This document shows, in pieces, positions 16,645-23,634 of a stretch of DNA of 41,620 nt; within the stretch, counting starts at the first letter, position 1; each line of letters starts with the position of its first letter. Source of the stretch: Acidobacteriaceae bacterium (GTDB taxonomy: Bacteria; Acidobacteriota; Terriglobia; Terriglobales; Acidobacteriaceae); contig PLGG01000030.1 of NCBI GenBank assembly GCA_003138515.1, positions 218 through 41,837 of the forward strand. Reading direction: 5' to 3'. Both the position numbers and the translations under genes were made by a program. The notes under the pieces were generated by a model. That model did no database searches. It saw only the letters and a list, made by a program, of their open reading frames with translations, and was not told the origin of the DNA.

Positions 16645-17498
16645 TGCGAAGACTCACCTTTGCGGCGCTGGTCCTGCTCTTCTTTGCCGCCCGAGCCTCG
16701 GCTGCGAATTCCTGCTCAGCGTTCGCCTCGGGTGTCGCATTCGGCAGCTATTACGGCTCGGTCGTAGATATTACCGGCACAGTGACGGTCACGTGCACCA
16801 GCGGCCAGGCATATGACATCGCCCTCAACGCCGGGTTGGCAAGCGGTGCGACCATTACAACCCGATCCATGCAAAATGGCTCGGCTTTGCTGGGATATCA
16901 ACTATTCAGTAACTCCGGACGCACCACCAACTGGGGCAACTCATCAAGCACCGGTTGGGTCGCAGGCACCGGCAACGGAAGCGCCCAGGTGTACACCATC
17001 TATGCCCAGATTCCGGCAGGGGAAACGGGCGCGTTGCGGACCTACACCGATACCATCACCGCTTCCATTTCCGGCACCGGCATCACCACCGCCACCGCGC
17101 AGTTCAGCGTCACCGCGACCATTGTGAAAGACTGCACGGTTTCGGCAACCAATCTCGCCTTCGGCAATTACACCGGCGCTGTCAATAACTCCACATCCAC
17201 GGTCTCCGTCAAATGCACCAGCGGCACCACGTACACCGTCAGCCTCAGTGCCGGGCTGGCAACTGGCGCCACCGTGACCACCCGGCAAATGCAGAATGGC
17301 TCGGCTTTACTGAATTACGGCCTCTTCAGCAACTCCGGTCACACCACCAACTGGGGCAACACCTCCGCCACCAACTGGGTCAGTGGAACGGGCAACGGAG
17401 CTTCCCAGCCAGTCACTGTCTACGGCCAGATTCCCGCAGCACAATATGTCAAACCGGGCAGCTTCACCGACACGATTACCGTTTCCGTCACCTATTGA
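16641..17498 (+). CDS. Two-domain SCPU pilus tip subunit (CsuE-like)
   Basis: A 285-residue protein with a signal peptide (LTFAALVLLFFAARASA) and two tandem SCPU domains. Domain 1 (about 20-140) starts straight at NSCSAFASGVAFGSYYG. Domain 2 (about 150-285) has its own leading strand, TAQFSVTATIVKDC, then LAFGNYTG. The domains share TVTCTSG/KCTSG, QNGSALL, LFSNSG, TTNWGN and WV(A/S)GTGNG, so the gene arose by internal duplication. Domain 1 lacks the N-terminal donor strand that the other domains have. That fits a subunit at the pilus tip, which completes no neighbour, as in the CsuE adhesin. Start ATG 16641 overlaps the usher stop and follows GGAGAAAAA; a TTG at 16623 is unlikely. It is the last pilus gene. 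Confidence 0.87.
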   Translation: MMRRLTFAALVLLFFAARASAANSCSAFASGVAFGSYYGSVVDITGTVTVTCTSGQAYDIALNAGLASGATITTRSMQNGSALLGYQLFSNSGRTTNWGNSSSTGWVAGTGNGSAQVYTIYAQIPAGETGALRTYTDTITASISGTGITTATAQFSVTATIVKDCTVSATNLAFGNYTGAVNNSTSTVSVKCTSGTTYTVSLSAGLATGATVTTRQMQNGSALLNYGLFSNSGHTTNWGNTSATNWVSGTGNGASQPVTVYGQIPAAQYVKPGSFTDTITVSVTY

Positions 17499-17536
17499 TC
17501 TCAGGAACCGGCACCCCGCCGTTTATCCTCCTCAAT

Positions 17537-19003
17537 ATGTCCGCTCCCACCCACCCTTCGCGCTGGCCTCGCCGCTGGTTTCTGTGGATCGCGGCGGGCA
17601 TCGCCCTGCGCCTCCTCTTCATCTGGTTCCCGCGTCCCGGCGACGACGATACGCTCGACTACCTCCAGTTAGGCCACAATCTGCTGCATTACGGAATCTA
17701 CGGCATGGGCTCTGGCGCCGATCTTTCTCCCACCACGTATCGCCTGCCCGCGTATCCAATTCTTCTCGCCACTTTCGAATTTCTTTTCGCGCGTCTCTGG
17801 CCTAACACCTGGCTCATTGCCGTTTATCTCTTCCAGACTGTCGCCGATCTCGCCGCCGGTCTTTTCCTCGCGCTTTTTGCCCGCCGCCATCTTTCCGATC
17901 ATGCCGCCGAGGTCGCACTCGCGCTGGCAATGCTCTGCCCGTTTACGGCCGCCTACGCAGGCATCGCGATGACCGAGTGCTTCTCCGTCTTCGCGATTGC
18001 TCTCGGTCTTTACGCAGCCGGCCGCGCCCTAGCCGCTCAGGCCTCCGGTAGCAGCGACTTACCCGCGCTGATCCTTGCCGGCCTCGCATCGGCTTTCGCA
18101 GCGCTTCTGCGCCCTGATGGAATTCTCCTCTTCGCATCCATCGGATTGGCTTTGTTCCTCTACGGCATTCGCAGCCGCCCCGCCGCGCAACGTGCAAGCC
18201 CCGCCTATCCGAGATTTGCCCTGCGGCGCAGCCTCGCCACTCTATTCATTTTCTGTGCCGCCGCTCTGCTGCCACTCGTCCCCTGGACCGCGCGCAACTG
18301 GGTGGACTTTCACGTCTTTCAGCCACTCGCCCCGCGCTACGCCGATCCCGGAGAGCCGTCGCTTGCCGGCGCACGCCGATGGCTCCGCACCTGGACCGTG
18401 GAGTTCGTCTCCACAGCCAACGTCTGCTGGAACTTTCCGGGCGACACAATCGATCTCGCCGACCTTCCTCCGCGCGCCTTTGACTCTCCGCAGCAGCGCG
18501 AGGAAACCCTTGCACTCCTCGCTGACTACAACCAGAACACCAACCTGCCGCCCTGGCTCAACGATCGCTTCGCAGCTCTCGCCGATCAGCGCATTCACGA
18601 CCATCCGTTCCGCTATTACGTCACTCTGCCTATGCTGCGCGATGCCGACATGCTGCTACGCCCCAGAACCATCGAATATGACCTCGATGTCTTCTGGTGG
18701 CGCTGGCGCGACCACCCCGCCCAATCCGCCTGGGCAATCTTCCTTGGCCTCATCAATCTCTTCTACGTTGCCGCTGCCGCCTGGGCCTTCCTCCGCCGCC
18801 GAGTGCCCTGGTCCTGGATGTTCGGCTCATACCTGATTCTGCGATTCATCGTCCTCGGCGCCATTGAGGGTCCTGAACCGCGCTACACCGTCGAATGCTT
18901 CCCCATCCTTATCGTTGCCGCTTCAGCCGCACTTACCCGCACCTGCCCAATCCGCACTCTGCGTCACGACGCTGGCATCTCATCGAAACTTCGCTGGGGC
19001 TAG
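17537..19003 (+). CDS. GT-C membrane glycosyltransferase (GT39/ArnT-like)
   Basis: A 488-residue inner-membrane protein with about ten hydrophobic segments. It follows the GT-C plan of polyprenyl-phosphate-sugar transferases: first TM (WFLWIAAGIALRLLFIWF), then a periplasmic loop with an acidic start (PGDDDTLDYLQLGHNLLHYG, holding the Asp usually used as catalytic base) and TTYRLPAYPILLA. Membrane helices follow, then a long soluble stretch about 265-375 containing PWTARNWVDF, typical of GT39 proteins. The family moves sugars from undecaprenyl- or dolichyl-phosphate to lipids, glycans or proteins; the acceptor here is unknown. It starts 38 bp after the tip subunit gene in the same direction and may be cotranscribed with the pilus genes, so pilin glycosylation is possible but unproven. 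Confidence 0.78.
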   Translation: MSAPTHPSRWPRRWFLWIAAGIALRLLFIWFPRPGDDDTLDYLQLGHNLLHYGIYGMGSGADLSPTTYRLPAYPILLATFEFLFARLWPNTWLIAVYLFQTVADLAAGLFLALFARRHLSDHAAEVALALAMLCPFTAAYAGIAMTECFSVFAIALGLYAAGRALAAQASGSSDLPALILAGLASAFAALLRPDGILLFASIGLALFLYGIRSRPAAQRASPAYPRFALRRSLATLFIFCAAALLPLVPWTARNWVDFHVFQPLAPRYADPGEPSLAGARRWLRTWTVEFVSTANVCWNFPGDTIDLADLPPRAFDSPQQREETLALLADYNQNTNLPPWLNDRFAALADQRIHDHPFRYYVTLPMLRDADMLLRPRTIEYDLDVFWWRWRDHPAQSAWAIFLGLINLFYVAAAAWAFLRRRVPWSWMFGSYLILRFIVLGAIEGPEPRYTVECFPILIVAASAALTRTCPIRTLRHDAGISSKLRWG

Positions 19004-19092
19004 GGAGTTCTAACACCGCTAGCCCCTCTGACACCGCTGACGCCGCTGCCTTTACCCCTTTGTGCGACAATCCTCATCAGACTGTCTCTTTC

Positions 19093-20559
19093 ATGCGCCT
19101 GCTTCACTTTTTCCCGAGTCTGCTCGTGATCGGTTGCGCGCTGGCCGCGGTTCCGGCCCAATCTCAACCGGAGCCCGCGCCACCCTCCGCGCCACTGGTT
19201 CTCGCCGGCGGCACTGTCGTCGACGTCACGGCCTGGGGCAACTCCGCGCGCGACATCACGGGCGCCATTGTCGTCATCCGCGACGGCCGCATCACTGACG
19301 TTGGCTTGCCCGACCAGGTTTCCATTCCCAAAGACGCCCGAATCATCGACTGCGCCGGCAAATTCCTCGTCCCCGGACTCATCGACGGCTATGCAGGTAT
19401 GAACTCCCAGGCCCAGGCAAACGCCAACCTCTACATGGGCGTGACCACCGTCGTTGCCCGCGCTGACTCGGAGCACGGCTTTATCGATACCGGCGCTCAG
19501 CCCACCCCGCACATCTATCCCATCGACACCATTGGAGTCACCGACAACTGGAGCCTTCTGGCTCGCCGTCCCGAGTGGGTCTCGAAGCTGCGCGAGGGCG
19601 CGCATCCCGTCGAGCTCAACCCGCAGGACACCGCGCGGCAGATGGTCGATACCGCTCGTATCGGAACGCGAGTGCTTATCCTCACTGCTCACCTCACCGC
19701 CGCCAACTCGCAGTGGATCATCGCCCGCGCCCGCGAGATGGGTCTTTCCACCTACGGCGACTTCGTCTCCACACCCGACCGCGTCGGCGATGAAGCCGGA
19801 GTTGACGCGCTCGTTCAGATGGACCACTACAATCTTGGTGCCATTCCCGACGAGCTCCAGCGCCCTCTTGTCGACGACCCCGACGGCCCCTCCGCCGACA
19901 CTGCCTACGACTACTCAGAGCGCATCCCGCCCACCGACGCCCGTCTCCGCAACTACGCGCATTTCCTTGCCGCGCACCACGCCGCGCTCATGCCCGCCTT
20001 CAGCCTCTATTATGTTGAGCTCCCCGGCCATCGCAATCTCTGGCAGGAGCCTGCCGCATCCCTACTCGATCCCGGCCGTATGTTCCATCCCACAGACCCC
20101 TCCACCGGTGAGATGGTCTTCCCGCTCCCCGCCTGGTCGCGCCATCTTCCTGCAACCGCGCAGCATTGGATGGAAGCAGATTTGCAAAAGAAGGCCGGTC
20201 AGTCCGCTCTCAGGCTCTGGCACATCAACCAGACCATCTTCTCCGCATTCCCTCACTACCTCGCCGGCTCTGGCGCTGACGCCATGGGCACCATGCCCGG
20301 CATCTCGCTTCACACCGAGCTTGAGCTGCTCGTCCGTCTTGGCCTGTCGCCGCGCGAGGCCCTAGCCGCCGCCACCAACAACTACTCTTTGCAGTTTGGC
20401 TGGAATGAGCTGGGCCTCATCGCTCCCGGCCGCCGCGCCGATATCCTCGTCGTCGACGCCGACCCCACCATCAACATATGGAACGCCCGCCGCATTTCCG
20501 CCGTCATCCTCGACGGCGAACTGCTCGACCGCAGCTCTCTGCTTCACCTTGGAAGGTAG
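19093..20559 (+). CDS. Secreted amidohydrolase-fold protein lacking the HxH motif
   Basis: A 488-residue protein with a signal peptide (LLHFFPSLLVIGCALAAV then PAQSQ). The composite-domain start LVLAGGTVVDVTAWG, the segment AKFLVPGLID-like FLVPGLIDGYAGM, and the C-terminal part SLHTELELLVRLGLSPREAL plus APGRRADILVVDADP are standard for the imidazolonepropionase-like amidohydrolase superfamily. The metal-binding His-x-His that should follow GLID is Tyr100-Ala-Gly102. The usual GTDA near the C-terminus reads GSGADA. Isolated histidines (QMDHYNLG) remain, but the binuclear site cannot be normal. It may be non-catalytic or use another site. The ATG at 19093 follows a weak ribosome-binding region; earlier in-frame starts would spoil the signal peptide. 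Confidence 0.75.
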   Translation: MRLLHFFPSLLVIGCALAAVPAQSQPEPAPPSAPLVLAGGTVVDVTAWGNSARDITGAIVVIRDGRITDVGLPDQVSIPKDARIIDCAGKFLVPGLIDGYAGMNSQAQANANLYMGVTTVVARADSEHGFIDTGAQPTPHIYPIDTIGVTDNWSLLARRPEWVSKLREGAHPVELNPQDTARQMVDTARIGTRVLILTAHLTAANSQWIIARAREMGLSTYGDFVSTPDRVGDEAGVDALVQMDHYNLGAIPDELQRPLVDDPDGPSADTAYDYSERIPPTDARLRNYAHFLAAHHAALMPAFSLYYVELPGHRNLWQEPAASLLDPGRMFHPTDPSTGEMVFPLPAWSRHLPATAQHWMEADLQKKAGQSALRLWHINQTIFSAFPHYLAGSGADAMGTMPGISLHTELELLVRLGLSPREALAAATNNYSLQFGWNELGLIAPGRRADILVVDADPTINIWNARRISAVILDGELLDRSSLLHLGR

Positions 20560-20588
20560 ACACGCTCACTTGATCACGTCCCCCCGCT

Positions 20589-20636
20589 GGCTCGCTGACT
20601 CGCTACCTCGCCCCGCTCCCTCGGTTCCTCGGTCCC
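20589..20636 (+). repeat. Degenerate octamer tract, six 8-bp units
   Basis: Six consecutive 8-bp units can be laid out: GGCTCGCT, GACTCGCT, ACCTCGCC, CCGCTCCC, TCGGTTCC, TCGGTCCC. Neighbouring units differ at two to four bases, but the period holds. The tract begins 29 bp after the stop of the amidohydrolase-fold gene and lies before the DUF2127 gene. Confidence 0.45.
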
Positions 20637-20681
20637 TGCCGGAGATCATTTACCCTTGAGTCAAGCCCCATCCTCGCCATC

Positions 20682-21200
20682 ATGCCTCGCTCCTCGTTCC
20701 TAACCCGGCCTAGCGGCCAGCGCCACAATCGCCTGCTGCTTCTCATCGCGATCTATAAGTTTCTCCACGCTCTGTTCTTCATCGGCATCGGTATAGGCGC
20801 CCACCGGCTCCTCCACAAAGACATCGCCGATCAAGTTGACCTCTTCGCTCGCCATCTCCGCTTCAATCCCGAGTCGCGCCTGGTCAACTTCCTCCTCGAA
20901 AAAGCCTCCCTCATCAACGATCCGGTTCTACGCCGCATCGGCTTCTTTGCTTACTGCTACGCCGCAGTCACACTCGTTGAAGGTGTCGGGCTCTATCTTG
21001 AAAAGGCCTGGGGCGAGTTCCTCACCCTCGCCATCACCGCCTCGTTTCTGCCCTGGGAACTCTTCGAGATCTTTCGCCACATCACCTGGATTCGCGTCGG
21101 CCTGTTCGCCATCAACATTCTCGTGTTCGTCTATCTGTTGAAAATTGTTGTCGATCGAGCCCGGCACCGCGCCAAAGCCCGCAAGAATTCCTCAGCCTGA
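20682..21200 (+). CDS. DUF2127 family membrane protein
   Basis: A 172-residue inner-membrane protein with four hydrophobic segments: LLLLIAIYKFLHALFFIGIG about 20-39, GFFAYCYAAVTLVEGVGLYL about 87-106, LTLAITASFLPWELFEIF about 114-131, and VGLFAINILVFVYLLKIVV about 139-157. The segments VEGVGLYLEKAWGEFLT and TASFLPWELFEIFRH are the signature of the DUF2127 family, whose function is not known. The tail is short and basic (RARHRAKARKN), so it should lie in the cytoplasm. The gene is separate from the dcw cluster by 511 bp. Confidence 0.8.
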   Translation: MPRSSFLTRPSGQRHNRLLLLIAIYKFLHALFFIGIGIGAHRLLHKDIADQVDLFARHLRFNPESRLVNFLLEKASLINDPVLRRIGFFAYCYAAVTLVEGVGLYLEKAWGEFLTLAITASFLPWELFEIFRHITWIRVGLFAINILVFVYLLKIVVDRARHRAKARKNSSA

Positions 21201-21502
21201 CACAACGCGCGGCACAGCGATTTCGGGCCCATGCCTCCACAAGAGGGCCTTCGCTCCGCTCCAATTCCCTCCACCCGGATCATCAGTTCCGGCGTATCTC
21301 TCGTCTTTTCGCTTTTTGTTCTCCTATCACAGCCGCTGACAGCTGTCCAGACGGGGAATCAAAGCAGTAAACCCCATATCTTGTGGTGCCTCTGAATTGT
21401 TGCTCTATTAGTCGGCGTTTCCGCAGAAAGCCTGATTTTCCTATAGTTTCCACCGATTTTTTGCTTGGCGGAGAGGAACTTCGGGGGTACTATCGACCGA
21501 AG

Positions 21503-21536
21503 TGGGACATTTTGGAGCTAAGTGGTCGTATTTGGA
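21503..21536 (+). promoter_or_regulatory. MraZ-box-like array, four TGG repeats with 10-bp period
   Basis: TGG begins at 21503 (TGGGA), 21513 (TGGAG), 21523 (TGGTC) and 21533 (TGGAC): four repeats at exactly 10-bp intervals. The known MraZ operator is a series of TGGGN pentamers spaced by five bases in front of mraZ, bound by an MraZ ring. The period, strand and location agree; only the first unit is the full TGGGA. Autoregulation by the mraZ product encoded 176 bp downstream is the likely role. Confidence 0.75.
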
Positions 21537-21560
21537 CCACTCAGTCGCTCTAATTGATCC

Positions 21561-21605
21561 CCTTAAGTTTACTCCCGTTCCTCCCCCAGGGAACGGCCTT
21601 TAAGG
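21561..21605 (+). other. Nested hairpin in the mraZ leader
   Basis: CCGTTCC (21575-21581) pairs with GGAACGG (21590-21596) around an eight-base loop. This stem is enclosed by CCTTAA (21561-21566) pairing with TTAAGG (21600-21605). No T tract follows, so it is not a simple terminator. It could protect or regulate the dcw transcript. Confidence 0.4.
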
Positions 21606-21711
21606 AGCCAATCGGCAAGGGTACCAGCTTGGCTAACTGGGATGGATCCACGGGGTTTTCGGTACGCGGTACGGCAGGAAATGGGACCGCGGAGGTAAGT
21701 GAGGCAGGCAG

Positions 21712-22167
21712 ATGTTTCGCGGCAACCATCCGGCAAAGGTCGATGAGAAGGGACGGCTCAAGCTCCCGGCTGCTTTCAAGCAGCTTCTGGACGCCCAGAA
21801 CGTCGCCCAGTTCTACATCACAAGCGCCAGTGGGAAAAGCGCGGAGATTTGGCCGCTGCCGGAGTGGGAAAAGCGCGAGGCCCGATTGATGGAATTCGGC
21901 ACTTTGAACGGTGCGGTGAACAAGTACATCAACCAGACCAGTTACTACGGCCAGCAGGCCGAGATGGATAACCAGGGGCGCGTGCTCCTGCCGCAGATTC
22001 TGCGCGGCAAAGCGGTTCTGGATGCCGAGGTGGTTGTTCTCGGCAAAGGGAATTACCTCGAAGTCGTGAACCAAACGAACTTCGAGCAGCAATTGGCGGC
22101 AAGCCCGATGACCGACGAGGATTTCGAGAAGTTGGCCGGCATTATGAAGCCGCAGACGAATGGTTGA
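21712..22167 (+). CDS. mraZ: Transcriptional regulator MraZ
   Basis: A 151-residue DNA-binding protein with two SpoVT/AbrB-like halves. MFRGNHPAKVDEKGRLKLPAAF (half 1, residues 1-22) and YYGQQAEMDNQGRVLLPQILR (half 2, about 81-101) carry the conserved DxxGR-(L/V)-x-LP motif in each repeat. The family forms rings that bind TGGGN repeats upstream of their own operon and usually represses dcw genes. The likely array is at 21503-21536. Its ATG follows GAGGCAGG and it starts the cluster, 18 bp before rsmH. The start MFRG is the family's usual one. Confidence 0.95.
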   Translation: MFRGNHPAKVDEKGRLKLPAAFKQLLDAQNVAQFYITSASGKSAEIWPLPEWEKREARLMEFGTLNGAVNKYINQTSYYGQQAEMDNQGRVLLPQILRGKAVLDAEVVVLGKGNYLEVVNQTNFEQQLAASPMTDEDFEKLAGIMKPQTNG

Positions 22168-22185
22168 CGCCCTCAGGGGGCGCGC

Positions 22186-23079
22186 ATGACGCAGCAAAAA
22201 GCACGCCATGTGCCCGTTCTTTTCGATGAAGCGATGGAGTTTATCCGCATGCGGCCCGGCGGCACTTACGTCGACTGCACGCTGGGCCTGGCGGGACATG
22301 CCGAAGGCATCGTCAGGCAATTGGGATCGGCGGGACATTTGATCGGATTTGACCGCGATCCCGAGGCGCTTGAGTTGGCAAAGGTAAGGCTGGCGCAAGT
22401 TTTGCAAGAGCTGGGCAGCCAGGCGCCGCAAGTGACTTTGATCGGCGAAGCATTCAGCACCATCGCCGAGCACGTGAAGCCGGCCTCAGTCGATGGATTG
22501 CTGGCCGACTTCGGCGCAAGTAGCCTGCATTTCGATGAGGCGCGCAGAGGGTTTAGTTTTCAGGCGGATGGTCCGCTGGATATGCGAATGGATACGCGAT
22601 CCGGCCCAACCGCCGAACAAGTGGTGAATGAGACGAGCGAGCGCGAGCTGGCAAATCTCATTTACGAATACGGTGAGGAAAGGAGGTCGCGGACAGTCGC
22701 CAGAGCCATTGTGCGGGGACGGCCGGTTACGTCAACGGCGCAGTTAGCCAAAATCGTAGCCTCAGCCGTCCCGCCAATGAAACACATTCACCCGGCCACC
22801 AGAACGTTTCAGGCGTTGCGAATCTTTGTTAATCAGGAATTGCACGAAATCTGGGCTTTGCTTGAGGCCGCACCAAGTTTGCTTAAGCCCTCCGCACGGC
22901 TCGTCGTTATTAGCTTTCATTCATTGGAAGATCGCATCGCAAAAGACAGTTTCCGGGAAGGCGCGAAGAAGGGAATCTGGAATGTATTGACCAGAAAGCC
23001 CGTCACTGCGAAGGAAGAAGAGATCAACCGCAACCCGCGCTCGCGCAGCGCCAAGCTGAGAGCAACGGAACGGCGGTAG
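22186..23079 (+). CDS. rsmH: 16S rRNA (cytosine(1402)-N4)-methyltransferase RsmH
   Basis: The 297-residue enzyme methylates N4 of C1402 in the 16S rRNA decoding centre using S-adenosylmethionine. HVPVLFDEAMEFI (about 8-20) is the standard start; YVDCTLGLAGHAEGIV (about 28-43) is the SAM-binding motif, where many homologues have GxGGHS. GFDRDPEAL, GLLADFGASSLHFDEARRGFSF and RVVISFHSLEDRIAK-type (RLVVISFHSLEDRIAKDSF) motifs follow. The end KLRATER is typical. It has the classic place directly after mraZ and ends 24 bp before ftsL. Its codons (TTG, GGA, AGG) look less C-ending than those of ftsL and later genes. Confidence 0.96.
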   Translation: MTQQKARHVPVLFDEAMEFIRMRPGGTYVDCTLGLAGHAEGIVRQLGSAGHLIGFDRDPEALELAKVRLAQVLQELGSQAPQVTLIGEAFSTIAEHVKPASVDGLLADFGASSLHFDEARRGFSFQADGPLDMRMDTRSGPTAEQVVNETSERELANLIYEYGEERRSRTVARAIVRGRPVTSTAQLAKIVASAVPPMKHIHPATRTFQALRIFVNQELHEIWALLEAAPSLLKPSARLVVISFHSLEDRIAKDSFREGAKKGIWNVLTRKPVTAKEEEINRNPRSRSAKLRATERR

Positions 23080-23103
23080 GCAGGTAGAGCGAGGAGAACC
23101 ACG

Positions 23104-23610
23104 ATGGCGGCATGTGCAACAACCTATTTCGAGACCGGCCGCGCCTGGAGCGCCCGGATCAACGAGCATAACGCTGCGATGATGGCCGAGCAGGCTCAGC
23201 GCCGCCGCCGCGTGCGCACGCCGGAATTCTATTTCGCGAAGCATTTCGATAACACTCGCCTCGTCAAGGCCTCCGATCCCGTTCGCGTGCGCGAGATGCG
23301 CGTCTTTTCCGCCGCGGTCGCCGTGCTCTTCTCTCTCGTCATGATCTACGGCCTGCAGCACTTCTACGCCATTGAAAGCAGCTACAGCGTGGAAAGCGGA
23401 AAGCAAACGCTCGACCAGTTGCGCGAGGAGAATCGCCAATTGCGTCTCAACGAAGCCGAGCTCACGCAGCCCGGCCGCATCGATCAGATAGCGCGCCAGC
23501 TTGGACTCGCAGAGCCGCAGCCTGGCCAAGTGGTGTACTCCGATGCCCGGCCTGCCTCCGGCGCACCCACGCTTGCTCAGGTGAATTCTCCAGCGCCCCC
23601 GGCGCAATAA
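23104..23610 (+). CDS. ftsL: FtsL-like cell division protein
   Basis: A 168-residue bitopic membrane protein. The cytoplasmic part, about 75 residues, is basic (QAQRRRRVRTPEFYF). One TM follows (VFSAAVAVLFSLVMIYGLQ, about 76-95). A periplasmic coiled coil comes next: ESGKQTLDQLREENRQLRLNEAEL, about residues 101-124 in two pieces. It ends with GRIDQIARQLGLAEPQPGQV, a conserved FtsL/DivIC tail, and a Pro/Ala-rich end. FtsL with FtsB and FtsQ activates the FtsW-FtsI synthase at the septum. The assignment rests on topology and its place between rsmH and ftsI, since FtsL diverges fast. GAGGAG lies just before the ATG. Confidence 0.82.
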   Translation: MAACATTYFETGRAWSARINEHNAAMMAEQAQRRRRVRTPEFYFAKHFDNTRLVKASDPVRVREMRVFSAAVAVLFSLVMIYGLQHFYAIESSYSVESGKQTLDQLREENRQLRLNEAELTQPGRIDQIARQLGLAEPQPGQVVYSDARPASGAPTLAQVNSPAPPAQ

Positions 23611-23634
23611 ACCAGGCAATCGGACCCACACGAC

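Larger units (their letters stand above)
21201..21711 (+). other. 511-bp leader region of the dcw cluster
   Basis: No coding sequence is supported. The region holds the TGG array (21503-21536) and a nested hairpin (21561-21605), described separately, then a 106-bp leader to the mraZ ATG. Around 21400-21470 the sequence is A+T-richer (ATTGTTGCTCTATTAG, TTTTCCTATAGTTTCC), which is where a promoter is most likely. The exact -35/-10 pair cannot be fixed by eye. Confidence 0.6.
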
